Of a DNA stretch of 64,000 nucleotides, positions 11,786 through 21,806 are shown in pieces. The first letter of the stretch is position 1; the number at the start of each line of letters is the position of its first letter. The stretch is from Marsupella aquatica (lineage: Eukaryota; Marchantiophyta): the NCBI GenBank assembly GCA_973895155.1, contig OZ316899.1, positions 9,982,001-10,046,000 on the forward strand, read 5' to 3'. Made by a program: the position numbers and the translations under genes. The notes under the pieces are model-generated. The model searched no databases and had not been told where the DNA came from. It worked only from the letters and a program-made list of their open reading frames with translations.

Positions 11786-12527
11786 GATCAACTCCTTTCT
11801 GAAAAGAACATGCCCATCAGGACAGGCATGGATGGAATCATAGTTCAAGCCAAGATTAGATATGCATCTTTTTGCCTCGTACATGTTCTTGGGAAAAATA
11901 TTACCATTTGGTAGCACAGTTGTTTGCAAGAATGCCAACAACTCAGAAACTAAAACGTTGGGGACATTGTGGTTGCCGTAGATGTTTAGAAACATGATGA
12001 CAAATCCTAGTTTAGAACATTTGCTACCAGGTTACAAAGACTTCCTGCCTTCCTGTATTTGCAGGGGAGAGGCAAACATCCCATCATGCCCAGGGGTTTC
12101 CTACCCTATCTCAAACTCATCAAGAGGCTCTTCGACAGGGGGCACACTTGCATCTGCAGCTGTATCCTCTTCATTGTCCAGCCCATCATGAAATGCATCC
12201 AAGTCTTGGAAGATGTCTCTCACCATCTCTTCCACATGAACTCCTTCGTCACGTGGTGTTGCCTAAGCACCATCCCGTTGGAGAGCTGACAACCCACAGA
12301 GACCAGCTACAACATTTTCAAATGCACCAGGCAGAACCTCACTTGCCCATCTTGTAGCATTGGCAGCATCAAATTCTAACCTCCACTCCTCGTCGGAAGA
12401 ATCTTCCTCTGCAGGATCATTCCAAACTCGATGTCGTGGATCTCTTCCATGAACCGCGATATGCCGCCAAACCTCATTCAAACCCCTGGTACGGGATCCT
12501 TAGCAAATTGCACAAGGACATCTCATC
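11786..12527 (-). pseudogene. CACTA (En/Spm, TNP2-type) transposase remnant
   Basis: On the minus strand, MRCPCAIC then GLNEVWRHIAVHG match the transposase-associated domain that opens CACTA TNP2 proteins. Further on come an acidic linker, PGSKCSKLGF, LNIYGNHNVPN, then LPNGNIFPKNMYEAK and LGLNYDSIHACPDGHVLFRKEL, the diagnostic block of TNP2. Stops interrupt it, including TAA after CPCAIC and another just before PGSK. The DDE core is missing: sequence ends near 11,786, where it meets the truncated ParB-like pseudogene tail to tail. Confidence 0.8.
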
Positions 12528-13070
12528 CTATTGGCTCCTGAAAGTCTGGTTTGTAACCTTTCACGCTGCCAAAGCTTATTATCATGGCGTGATGTCCTTG
12601 TGGGATGATGCAAAGGCAATGCCTGTGCCCTGGGCTGGGTTTGGGGAGGGTGGTGACCAGGGTGCATTGTAACAGGCTGGAAGCTCTACAGTCATGGACA
12701 ACAGTGAACAAGGATGCCTAATGGTGGTATTTGTGTTCCATATATCCCTGACTGTATCTGCCAAAAGAGTTAACATAACGTGAAATAAATTCTCACAAAC
12801 CCTAAACCACCCCAAAAGAAAAAAACAGGTTCTTGAGTAGTGTACCTATTGTCAAGTGAATGACACAAAATTCCTAAATGTTGGAGGGTGTCACCACCTC
12901 CTCCGCTGTCCTCAAATGTACCGCCTCTGCATGTACACCCATGACCATATCAGAGTCCAATCATGTATAGTCATAAGCACAGGTGTGGGAGCGGTATCAA
13001 ATATCTCACCTTATTACCAGGTGAGATATGGGTACCAACTCTGTTCTCGATGCCACTTAGACCTCAGGTA
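12528..13070. other. non-coding, one hairpin
   Basis: No convincing coding frame. A perfect 11-bp inverted repeat (ATATCTCACCT / AGGTGAGATAT) with a 7-nt loop lies at 13,001-13,029. Confidence 0.5.
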
Positions 13071-13517
13071 CTAAGGCATGTACATTAAATCATCAAGGCC
13101 TAAACCTTGCTCATGCCATGGGGATCTTGCATCCGTGCCTACAAGCAGTGGATGCAATGCCCTCCACTGGGGGCAAGTTGCTACCAAGTCCCTCCATCGT
13201 GTATTAATTTGTCTATATTTGCAGATATCTTGGGCGCAGGACACCACAAGAACCCTCGGCCAGACATGTGAAAGAACTATATCATCTGCCAAATCAGGCA
13301 ACAAGGACCCACCTACAACATCGGGCTTGACTAACTCATTTGCTGAAAAGTAGATGTCCTCTTTGGACTGTGCATCCTCATTCACCATAGATTCAGCGTC
13401 TCTTGTATCCTTGAGTGGTGGGCCTTGCCACCCAGCGCCCTCACCAATCCCAGCACTTGCGCCTAAGTGCCCTCGGTGCCCGAACGCCTCCACGGAATAC
13501 CTCGAGCAAGCATCCAA
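13071..13517 (-). CDS. F-box-like exon
   Basis: Residues about 73-115 read LLPDLADDIVLSHVWPRV, then DICKYRQINTRWRDLVATCPQWRAL, the L-P-D...V...W...R.VN.RW..L pattern of an F-box. F-box proteins link substrates to the SCF ubiquitin ligase. The exon ends at a TAG shortly after the motif, with no substrate-binding repeats visible, so it is either one exon of a larger gene or a fragment. The sequence before the motif (13,390 upward) becomes GC-rich repeat-like DNA and may not belong. The start shown is not certain. Confidence 0.45.
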   Translation of the reverse strand: MDACSRYSVEAFGHRGHLGASAGIGEGAGWQGPPLKDTRDAESMVNEDAQSKEDIYFSANELVKPDVVGGSLLPDLADDIVLSHVWPRVLVVSCAQDICKYRQINTRWRDLVATCPQWRALHPLLVGTDARSPWHEQGLGLDDLMYMP

Positions 13518-14110
13518 GTGCCTCTAGCACCACCTCCGGCCACTCCCATACGAAGCCGCACTTGCTCACCTACACGACCGCTACTCAACGGTCCTCACTG
13601 TCTGCACAAACAACCAAGCCCCTTGGTAAGTAACCCCTCCGGATCTAGAACTCGCCCAGTCTAGCATCCTAACTCAAGCTCAACAGACGTTGGTAAATAG
13701 TCAGTGATAGGTCCTCCCAATGCCATAAGCCGGAACCAGAACCCACGCCCACTGTCCGTCTAGGACAGCTCCTTCCTTGGGCGCGGCTCGGGTTCCCCCT
13801 CGTACCTATCCATCACCAACTGACCGCCCTGACCTCAAGACATGCTCATGGCCCAAATAGCGTAGCTTGTCCCAAACTTGTCTCAACACGCCGGGACCAG
13901 AATGGCCCCGACTCTAACAACCGCTCCCGGTTTGCCCCACTGATGGTCTAGGGACCGATCGCCCTTGGGACTCAGCCTCCATACCTACTTGGCCTTGCCT
14001 CCCCAATGCAAGCTCCCTTGGGAGGCTGAACGCGGCTTGGCTGTTGTTCGACAGGATTTGGCAAGCGGGCAAGCTAACACCCACAAACCACGAGAACCCA
14101 TGGCACCCCC
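13518..14110. other. GC-rich non-coding DNA split by element B (left part)
   Basis: Proline-codon-rich but with no sustained or recognisable protein. It resumes at 29,605 on the other side of element B. Composition resembles an old LTR or other retroelement sequence; no terminal duplication was found. Confidence 0.4.
14106..14110. repeat. target site duplication of element B, left copy
   Basis: CCCCC immediately precedes the 5' LTR and is repeated at 29,605-29,609 right after the 3' LTR. Five bases is the normal Ty3/gypsy length. The homopolymer lowers its weight, but equal LTR lengths support the borders. Confidence 0.85.
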
Positions 14111-14204
14111 TGTGATGCCTAGACAGGAATCACTCGGCCGGTTAAGTGGGTAAAGCAGGAAGGCACCCTAGGAACACCTTAGTATAGTGACAAAACAAGG
14201 AAAA

Positions 14205-14210
14205 TATAAA
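14205..14210 (+). promoter_or_regulatory. TATA-like box in 5' LTR
   Basis: TATAAA lies 94 bp into the LTR and about 275 bp before the LTR ORF. It is conserved in element A (3,720) and in the 3' LTR (25,063). Solo LTR C has TATAAAAGG in the same relative place. Transcription starting here would put the LTR ORF in the 5' part of the RNA. Confidence 0.5.
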
Positions 14211-14483
14211 CAATTAGGGGCAACCATGGAACCCGGGCCGAGGCCGGAGGTAAGGCTAAGGGTGAAAACCCGATTAGGGTTAGGGCGCGTTAAGCGTCGG
14301 CGGCTAGGAAGGATCAACGGGAAGAAGGACCGGCAAAGGAGAGGGGTAAGGAGCGCTTGCAGGAAATAGTGGCTCATTTGCGAGCACGAACTAGGCAGAC
14401 GACTACGGGAGGCCAACTACTGTCAACTGCTTAGGCAAGCACTCGGGGAGAGAGTAGATACCGACGATCAACCTAAGGAGGGT

Positions 14484-17400
14484 ATGAGCAACGTCAATCA
14501 AGCGGCACATTTCTGGGGATGCCTGTTCGAACGGGCAACTGAGTACATCAAGACTTACGAGGACGAGGAATCAGAAAGGGCAGCTAGAGAACGGCAGGAG
14601 CTCGCTCGATTGTGGGAGCTGCAGAAGACGGCTTTCTTAGGAGGCAAACTCATCAAGGACGAGTTCCTGTGGACGCCTACTTCCAATCAACTCGACGATC
14701 TTCTGTTTTGCAAAGACAGCGTCGTCGGCATCCGAGAGGCCATCAAGAACTGCAACGACATACACTGGGAATTAAAGGGTAGCACGGAAAGGTGGACCCA
14801 GGCAACGGTGCTAGGAGAAACCTCCACGGCAGCAGAGATGAAGAGGAAGGGAGCCGTGAACGATGAAGCCACCCCGGCAAAAAGAACGAGATCGGCGGCA
14901 CCAAAGAAGCCAGCCGAGCAGCAGAGTAGGAGGCAGGGAGAAGCCGAAGAAGAGGAGGTCGATCCCATCAAGGCCATTCCAACCAGGGATGACACCTGGA
15001 AGGGCTGGGCGGCAACCCTACCGGTGGAGGTGCAACTACATTTTGCACGGGAGGAGGATGCATGCTTTACGGCCATGCAGACCAAGAAGTACCAAGGCTT
15101 CATGGCCGGATCCGGCTTGGAGGCCTTTGTAAGATTACCATGGCTGAAGCCGGAGGTACCGGAGTCAGACCTATTAGAATTCGTGGGGTCATGGGAACCC
15201 GAGACCAATTGCACGAGGATATATGGGAAGGATTTCTATCTTACTCCCAAGGTAATTGCCGAAGTGTTTGGCCTGCCGATAGGCAATAAGACCAAAGTTG
15301 ATACCAGGAAGACCTTGCCTGACAAGGAGTTCCGGTCGTTCCCCGGGCCATCAACAAAGAATGGCTTCTTCCGGAACACCTGCACCAACCCGCACATAGG
15401 AGAGATGATCGACTTCTTGCGGGTGACCATGCATTGTAACTTGCCGAGGGCAGAGATCGGCAAGGCACAGGTCTATCTGGCAGAAAGGCCAGACCCAAGC
15501 CGGGACTACAACGGGTACCTCCTCAACCAATTGAAGAAGATCTTAAAGGAGGAGCAACAGGTAATCGGCATGGGGAGCGTGTCGCGGCTTGGCTATCACA
15601 TGCCGCTGTTGTGCCGGTATGCCAGAGGTCAGACTTTTGCCCCGGTACTTCCCCTGCAGGTAAGGGCACCCGAGGAAGCTCCAACGCCGAGGCCGTTGGC
15701 TGAGAAGCCTCAACCACCTGTTAGTCCTACGATCGAGCAGGTGTTTAGGCCCAGGAAGGAGGACTTGCCGATGCAGCAACCAGGCATGCAGAGTCTGCTG
15801 AAACTACTGGAGAAAGAAAAGAAATCGGCATCGGCAACAACAACGGCAACGGCAACAATGCAGGACACTACTACAGAGGTAGGCCTACACCGGCTCACAA
15901 GAGAAAACCCCTTTGCTGGAGACAAGGAGAGAATCAGGCCAAAATCCAAGCCAGGTGTTCGAATGTACGTGGGAACCTCAAGCTCCGAATCTGAGGCAGA
16001 ATTGCCTGCAGCTCCTACCGACGAAGAGGAGAGGGAGAAGCCGGACGTCCAAGAGGTAGAGGAGGCAGTGGAGGACTGCAGCCATGATAATTCCGGCTAT
16101 GGGTCGGACCATCACGTTCCAGGAGTAAGGACCTGTGGCCGGTTTGTCCCCACACTTCCAAGGGTAGTGCGAGGGGACCCCAACCAGCAGAGTAGCCCTG
16201 AGTCTCCCCCACCAGACGTTGCCCCCCCGAGCTTCGACGGCATAAAACAGACGGTGCAGGAATTTCAGGAGCGAATCAAGCAGGAAGAGGAGGCCGCCCT
16301 GGCTAAGGAAAAGGATTTACCAGGAGGAGATTGGCCGGAGGACATCAGGCGGCTAGCCGAAAAAGGAAGCAAACCTCTAGCCACGATTGAAGAGATCCGC
16401 AGGACGGCTTGGGAGCAGAGGCCACGATGGGCGATGCCGATCACTTCTACTTACTCCACCTACGCTAAGAATAGAGCCATGGAGTATGGTGAGATGTGTG
16501 GGGAACTTGCGCTCGGCATCTTTGGAGAGGAGTTGGAGGTAGGACCCTTTTTCCATAGGGAGCAGTTGGAGAAGCACCAATTAGAAGAAGCGGTGGCTTT
16601 AGAGAGAAGCAAGAAGGACGAGGTCATTCGGCGGCTTAGGAGGATGGAAGCCGAGATTGAAGATCTAAGGGCGGCCAAGAAAGCCCAAGATGAACTGCGG
16701 ATTAAACGACATGAGCTGAACATCATGCAGGGGCAGTTGGACACCGCGCAGGCTGATAATCAGAATATCAAGGATAAACTGACTCAGACGCAGGAAGAGT
16801 TGGCCGACACGATCAAAGAGAGGGAGAAGTGGAAGCAAGAGCTGAAGAATACAGAGGAGGCCCACATAACAGCCAACAGCCGGGCCATGGCGGAGACCCA
16901 AAGAAAGGAATGGGCGTTGAAAGGGGAGCTCGAGAAAATCCGCGGAGCCCTTGAGCAGAAGGAGGCCGAGTTAGGGAAATCCTATCAAGGGATTATGGCG
17001 CTGCAGCAGGAGCTTGCGTCCCTGACGGCCAGCTTCAAGGCCGACCTAAGGGAGAAGGACGAGATGCTCGAACAGACTTACGCCAAGATGAATCAGATGG
17101 AGTCTGTCATCATTGCAGAGCTCGACAAGGAGCTAAGAGCAACCCAGGAGGAGAGGGCTACCTTGAAGAAGGAATTGGAGGAAGCCCACAGGGAGCAGGA
17201 GGAGGCCAAAAACGAGCTGGAGGGAGCACGTAAGGACCTGGATGAAACCCAAGAGGAGTTGGAGGAAATCACGAGGAAGATGGAGAACCTACAGCGGCGG
17301 GCCGACAACCAAACTGAGCGGCTGAAGAAACAAGCCGCAGTATTTAAATGCTTAGCTGCAGCAGGTCCATCTCCCGTTGGGACAAACCAGTTACCAGGGG

Positions 17401-17825
17401 TGGTAATTGCCGAAGGACAGGCCGCGCCACCTGCACCAGTGCCGGAAGTAAGTGGGAAGGGGAAGGGACCAGATGCCGAGCCACCAACGAAGAAGAAGCG
17501 GAAACCTTCAAGGTCAAGGAGTAATACGACTTCACAGGCCGTGGTGATCAAGGAGGTAGACCCAGCACCGACCCCAGACAGGGTCACGGCTAAGGATCCA
17601 ACTACCCTAGGGGAAGGGGAAGCCGAAGCCGTGGGAGTGGCTGAGGCCGAAGCCGTGGGTATTGCCGAGGCCGGTGTCGAGGCTGAAGCCGAAGGTGGAC
17701 CCAGTCAGGCCGAGGGAGAGTTGACTCGGTCAAGGGCAGGTAATCTGTCAGTAGGCGGGCCAACGGCAGTGGCTGAGGGGGAAGTGTTGGGGGCGTCCAT
17801 TGAGGATCCACCACCGGTGTCGTGA
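14484..17825 (+). CDS. LTR-encoded 1,113-residue coiled-coil protein (5' LTR copy)
   Basis: Residues 1-110 are helical and charged (AHFWGCLFERATEYI). Residues about 110-165 are basic and low-complexity (KRTRSAAPKKPAEQQ), possibly a nuclear signal. Residues about 185-400 form a globular region with the ordered blocks LPW, RIYGKDFYLTPKVIAEVFGLP, KNGFFRNTC, PHIGEMIDFLR and RAEIGKAQVYLAE. An acidic, proline-rich linker follows. Residues about 690-960 are a continuous coiled coil (EELADTIKEREKWKQELKN), and the tail is rich in alanine and glutamate. No enzyme motif, zinc knuckle, signal peptide or membrane span is seen, so it is not gag, pol or a typical env. A short upstream frame (14,234-14,369) with a stop at 14,367 precedes it. 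Role unknown; structural or RNA/DNA-binding is a guess. Confidence 0.85.
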   Translation: MSNVNQAAHFWGCLFERATEYIKTYEDEESERAARERQELARLWELQKTAFLGGKLIKDEFLWTPTSNQLDDLLFCKDSVVGIREAIKNCNDIHWELKGSTERWTQATVLGETSTAAEMKRKGAVNDEATPAKRTRSAAPKKPAEQQSRRQGEAEEEEVDPIKAIPTRDDTWKGWAATLPVEVQLHFAREEDACFTAMQTKKYQGFMAGSGLEAFVRLPWLKPEVPESDLLEFVGSWEPETNCTRIYGKDFYLTPKVIAEVFGLPIGNKTKVDTRKTLPDKEFRSFPGPSTKNGFFRNTCTNPHIGEMIDFLRVTMHCNLPRAEIGKAQVYLAERPDPSRDYNGYLLNQLKKILKEEQQVIGMGSVSRLGYHMPLLCRYARGQTFAPVLPLQVRAPEEAPTPRPLAEKPQPPVSPTIEQVFRPRKEDLPMQQPGMQSLLKLLEKEKKSASATTTATATMQDTTTEVGLHRLTRENPFAGDKERIRPKSKPGVRMYVGTSSSESEAELPAAPTDEEEREKPDVQEVEEAVEDCSHDNSGYGSDHHVPGVRTCGRFVPTLPRVVRGDPNQQSSPESPPPDVAPPSFDGIKQTVQEFQERIKQEEEAALAKEKDLPGGDWPEDIRRLAEKGSKPLATIEEIRRTAWEQRPRWAMPITSTYSTYAKNRAMEYGEMCGELALGIFGEELEVGPFFHREQLEKHQLEEAVALERSKKDEVIRRLRRMEAEIEDLRAAKKAQDELRIKRHELNIMQGQLDTAQADNQNIKDKLTQTQEELADTIKEREKWKQELKNTEEAHITANSRAMAETQRKEWALKGELEKIRGALEQKEAELGKSYQGIMALQQELASLTASFKADLREKDEMLEQTYAKMNQMESVIIAELDKELRATQEERATLKKELEEAHREQEEAKNELEGARKDLDETQEELEEITRKMENLQRRADNQTERLKKQAAVFKCLAAAGPSPVGTNQLPGVVIAEGQAAPPAPVPEVSGKGKGPDAEPPTKKKRKPSRSRSNTTSQAVVIKEVDPAPTPDRVTAKDPTTLGEGEAEAVGVAEAEAVGIAEAGVEAEAEGGPSQAEGELTRSRAGNLSVGGPTAVAEGEVLGASIEDPPPVS

Positions 17826-18750
17826 CGGTGCAAGGGCGCCGTTCCTTTTAGGGAGGGCGGACGTGGAGGGAGGAGGCGTGAGTGGGCAGGGCGGGCGCGG
17901 ATCTCCACGTTTAGGATTAGGATTAGAACCAGGAGCGGCCCTGACACTTAGCTTAGTGGGATTGCGGTTCCACTGGTAGGAGCAACACTTGTGCTCCTGC
18001 CTTGCTGTACATAGGCAGATTCGGGCAAGTAGATTACTGTCAGGTAGATTAGGCTTACGATGCAAAGAATGGCGGATCCACTACCAGGATAAGTACCTGG
18101 GCAGCGGGGAGCTCAGGGCCTCTTCTTTAGCAAGTTTTTAGTTTGCACCAGCCGGGCTGGGATCAAGTAGTACGAGAAGCTCTCGGTTAGTCATACAGTG
18201 ACCCTTGTGTATATTCATGTTTCCTCATGCCTAAGAGCTGAATAGAGTTGGCCTCACGGCTTAGTTCGCAGAACTGGTGTATGAGATGTACTGTTTGTAT
18301 GGCAAGTGCATGGTATGACTCAGTCAGAATGAGTCATTTTGCTATTTGTGTGTCGCATTAACTTGTGTGAAGAGTGCCCACATCAACAGAAGGAAGGAAA
18401 GTAAGCAGGGGAGTGAGAGTTGGATGTGTCAAGCTGAGAGAGGTCTTAGCGGCTTAACCAAGCCTATTGGGGATCATTCCGGCGGCGGAATCCAAACATA
18501 CCTAACAAGACGGAGGGGAAGACAGGGGAAGACAGGGGAAGACCTATATTAGGCCGGCTACGTATCTCATGACCCGATGAAGGATCTGTCCAGTATATGT
18601 GTGTAAAATGTTAATAGTAGTAGTAGAAGGTTAGCAGCGTCCCATGCCGCTAAGCCGCGGAAACGGCCTCGCCAAGCACGAAACCTGCGGGAATCGGCTT
18701 GAGCTGGGGGGTTTCTTGGGTTTAGGGAGCCATGGGACGCACCACATTTT

Positions 18751-18769
18751 TGGCGCTAGATGGAGGGGG
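18751..18769 (+). promoter_or_regulatory. primer-binding-like site, element B
   Basis: TGGCGCTAGATGGAGGGGG lies four bases after the 5' LTR and differs at one base from the element A site. The cognate tRNA is not identified. Confidence 0.65.
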
Positions 18770-18815
18770 CATTTCTTAAGCCGTGAGATATGAAGTTAGA
18801 ACGGAAGCGTAGGTA

Positions 18816-21806
18816 ATGACTGACCTTACGCCGAGGGAAGAAAGAGTGATTCAACGGGAGAGAGCTCGACTGCAGCAGCTCGCCGGGTGGCATGATACAC
18901 AGCGACTGAGAGGGGCAGAAAGAGCTGGTAGCTCCGAAACTGGAAGTGGCGTCGAAGAAGACATACCAGAAGAAGAGTCGGTAAGGAGAAGTGAGTCTAC
19001 AACCGACATGGGGGAACCAGAGGCACGGCCAGACGAGAGGTCAGGGACCAGATTGAGCCAGCGGTCGCGCATACATTACAAGGCATTTCATGGGAGAGGA
19101 GATGAGGATCCGGACGAATGGTTGGATGATTTCGAGGGAACCGCTGCAGCAAATGGAGAATCGACCATCAAGATGCAGATTCTTCCCGGCCTGTTCAAGG
19201 GTGAGGCTAGGCCTTGGTACAGAGCATTAGATGTGGAAGATCAAGCCATCTGGGATATCTTCAAAACACTCTTTGTTAAGGAGTTTCGACCCATTGGAAC
19301 TTCAGAACTAGCAGTGCTGAAGTTGGGACAACTTCGGTTCAAGGAGAATAAATCCTTCAGGAAGTTCTTGCAACGCTTTCAGAAACTGGTAAGACATACA
19401 AAGACCAATGCATCTGAAGGTATGCAACTTCAATGGTTGGTGAATGCTTTGCCACAGAAGATGAGTTTTGCAATTAGGAAGGAGAACCCGGAGACTTTAG
19501 CCGAAGCAATTAAGGATATTCAATTATACATTAATGCAGATATCACAAGCCGGAAGAAACAGCTTAAGTCTGAGAGTTCCTCATCAGAGGAGGGATCACC
19601 CCATAAGAAAAAAGATAAGAAGAAGAAACATTCCAAGAAGTCTAGAAGTGATAAGTCAAGCTCGAATAGTGGGAGTAGCAAGAGTGAGTCATCTTCTAGT
19701 TCTGAAGAAGAAAAAACTAGGAAAAGGAAGGGCATAAGGAGAGGGAAGACGAAAGTCAAGATGGAGGCTAAGCCACCAGATAACATCGTAGCCCTTACCG
19801 AGCAACTTAAAGCTATCATTGCAGAGGTAAAACCAAAGAAGAAGGTAGTACAGGAGGATAGCTCTGTATGGTGTGCCTTATGTTATAAAACCGGACACCA
19901 TAAAGATGCGTGTCCTAAGCTTAATACTAATCATGTTCGGCATGTGGCCGAGATCAGACCATGTCAGGGAGAAGTAGAGTACTTTTTAGGAGATGCCGCT
20001 GATAGTGTTTTCGGCATCAGTGAGATTGGAGCACGAGACCTATCCAACAGACCTGCATCTCTGTGGTCAGGGTTAAGGAACAATCCAGGAGAGATGTATC
20101 CTCGGATTATTCAGAACCCGTCAGTACCTCCTAGGCCGAATGTGCAAAGATTTGCGGCGTGCTATAATTGTGGTCAACCTGGCCATTTTGCTAGAGAATG
20201 CCCGAATGCACGCAAACAGGGTGATGGACAACCAGCTCAGCTATGTATGGGATGCCGACAGGAAGGTCATATGCTAGGGCAATGTCCTACTTGGTTGGCA
20301 GGCCTGGCCGCAAATCATAAGCTTTTGCCGATCAAGATCTTACCGCCAGGTACTACCCCCGGAGGAGTTCAAATCAACCACATCGAACTAGGATGGCAAG
20401 AGGATGCCGAGGCAGAGTTCGTACCATCTGATGATGAGGCCGAAGCCCTATCAACCTTCTCAGAGGAGGATTTAGATCATGATTGCTACCGGGTCTCTAC
20501 TCGATCTACCAGAAGGAAGGAAAGGTGGGATGGGCTGGCCAAAAATAAAGGGAAGGTTACGGAGGAAAGGATCGACTCTTCGTCAACATCAACAGAAGGA
20601 GAAGGGAGGGCTCCGGCAATACAGGTAAGCCATGAGCCCACCAGTGAACCCAATCCTTCACAAGATAGCGACTTCAATCGAGATCATCCTAAGTTGTTCT
20701 ACCCCTCTGTTACGGCTAGTGTTAAGGAACAACTAAGAGAATTAGAAACCCTGGAGAATACCGAAGCCATTGCCAAAGATGTAAAACGAGCAAAAGCATT
20801 GTTTGCTTCGGAAGACCCAACAGCTGTGGAGACTAGCGTGGCAAAACTGGCCGAATCCAAGGAAACACCACCAGAGGAGAAGCCGATTGTTCCCTATGAC
20901 CTGGCTAAAGATGTACTAGAATCTAGAGTCTCGGCAACAGTAGGTCAACTATTGAAAAATAGCCCGTACTTCCGGAAGCAATTAAGGAAGGCTATTCTCG
21001 GCAAGCCGAGATTACCCAAGGTAGCAACCAGATCCGACGTACTAATGATAGAAGAAGATCAAGGAGCCCCAGCATTACCATTAATGATTCAAGGAGAATT
21101 ATTACTACGGGTACCCATCGATGGAGGATCAGGGGTATGTATTATGATTGATTCAACAGCAAAAGGGTGGGGTCTAACACCGGAGATGACTGGAAGAGTG
21201 TTGAACATGGCCAATGGATATCAGGTCATTCCTACGGGAGTGTTAACCGGCATCAAGACAGAGATAGGAGGTATCTTCTTTAGCATTAACTATGTAGTAA
21301 TGAAGCCGGTAAACCCTACGTCATTCCGGCTATTGATTGGTAGGCCATGGCTGTACCTAGCCGAGGTAATAGAAGATTGGGGTAAAAAGCAGTTCACTTT
21401 CGGGACCCCCTCTATCACAGTATCCTGGGACACTAAGGATGACCGTAGGAAAAGCATAAGGGAAGTAGATGGGTACGACAGTGGACTGGAGTCAGCCGAT
21501 GAAGTACGTTGGTTAGAATGCCTCACTAACCTAACCGAAGAAGGTGTCTTTGGACCTGAGGTACCCCCCAGCGGATTATGGCAGGAACCAATGGAAGGTG
21601 ACTTGGAAGAAGAAGACGCAGAGGTCGAGGACTGCTTTACAATAGAATCCACCTTTTTAGCTGCAATTCCGGAGGAAGTAAAGGATGTAGACCAATTGGA
21701 TGAAACGGCTAAGTGGGGAGCAGTAGCAGGGACAGTGAATTTTCTGCAGGCGTTGTGGCAGAGCCGGCAGGGTTCACAACGCCATCGATCATCGGCAAGG
21801 AATTAA
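18816..21806 (+). CDS. gag-protease polyprotein of element B
   Basis: 996 residues. The retrotransposon gag domain is at about 105-230 (LFKGEARPWYRAL, LRFKENKSFRKFLQRFQKLV). A lysine/serine tract follows at about 245-310. Three CX2CX4HX4C zinc knuckles lie near residues 352 (CALCYKTGHHKDAC), 448 (CYNCGQPGHFAREC) and 477 (CMGCRQEGHMLGQC). The aspartic protease is near 765 (VPIDGGSGVCIMI, the DGGS variant usual in plant gypsy elements). The frame overlaps the pol ORF by 94 nt in a different frame, which suggests a ribosomal frameshift for pol; no clear slippery heptamer was recognised. The gag start is identical in element A. Confidence 0.93.
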   Translation: MTDLTPREERVIQRERARLQQLAGWHDTQRLRGAERAGSSETGSGVEEDIPEEESVRRSESTTDMGEPEARPDERSGTRLSQRSRIHYKAFHGRGDEDPDEWLDDFEGTAAANGESTIKMQILPGLFKGEARPWYRALDVEDQAIWDIFKTLFVKEFRPIGTSELAVLKLGQLRFKENKSFRKFLQRFQKLVRHTKTNASEGMQLQWLVNALPQKMSFAIRKENPETLAEAIKDIQLYINADITSRKKQLKSESSSSEEGSPHKKKDKKKKHSKKSRSDKSSSNSGSSKSESSSSSEEEKTRKRKGIRRGKTKVKMEAKPPDNIVALTEQLKAIIAEVKPKKKVVQEDSSVWCALCYKTGHHKDACPKLNTNHVRHVAEIRPCQGEVEYFLGDAADSVFGISEIGARDLSNRPASLWSGLRNNPGEMYPRIIQNPSVPPRPNVQRFAACYNCGQPGHFARECPNARKQGDGQPAQLCMGCRQEGHMLGQCPTWLAGLAANHKLLPIKILPPGTTPGGVQINHIELGWQEDAEAEFVPSDDEAEALSTFSEEDLDHDCYRVSTRSTRRKERWDGLAKNKGKVTEERIDSSSTSTEGEGRAPAIQVSHEPTSEPNPSQDSDFNRDHPKLFYPSVTASVKEQLRELETLENTEAIAKDVKRAKALFASEDPTAVETSVAKLAESKETPPEEKPIVPYDLAKDVLESRVSATVGQLLKNSPYFRKQLRKAILGKPRLPKVATRSDVLMIEEDQGAPALPLMIQGELLLRVPIDGGSGVCIMIDSTAKGWGLTPEMTGRVLNMANGYQVIPTGVLTGIKTEIGGIFFSINYVVMKPVNPTSFRLLIGRPWLYLAEVIEDWGKKQFTFGTPSITVSWDTKDDRRKSIREVDGYDSGLESADEVRWLECLTNLTEEGVFGPEVPPSGLWQEPMEGDLEEEDAEVEDCFTIESTFLAAIPEEVKDVDQLDETAKWGAVAGTVNFLQALWQSRQGSQRHRSSARN

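Larger units (their letters stand above)
14111..18746 (+). repeat. 5' LTR of element B
   Basis: It runs from TGTGATGCC to CGCACCACA, 4,636 bp. It has a TATAAA near its start, then the 1,113-codon ORF, then about 920 bp without coding sequence that includes a ttccggcggcggaatcc block. That block recurs in solo LTR C, on the other strand near 31,820. Confidence 0.95.

Noticed and set aside
14484-17825. LTR ORF as an env-like gene
   Set aside because: No signal peptide, membrane span or cysteine pattern; it lies in the LTR rather than between pol and the 3' LTR, and is mostly coiled coil.
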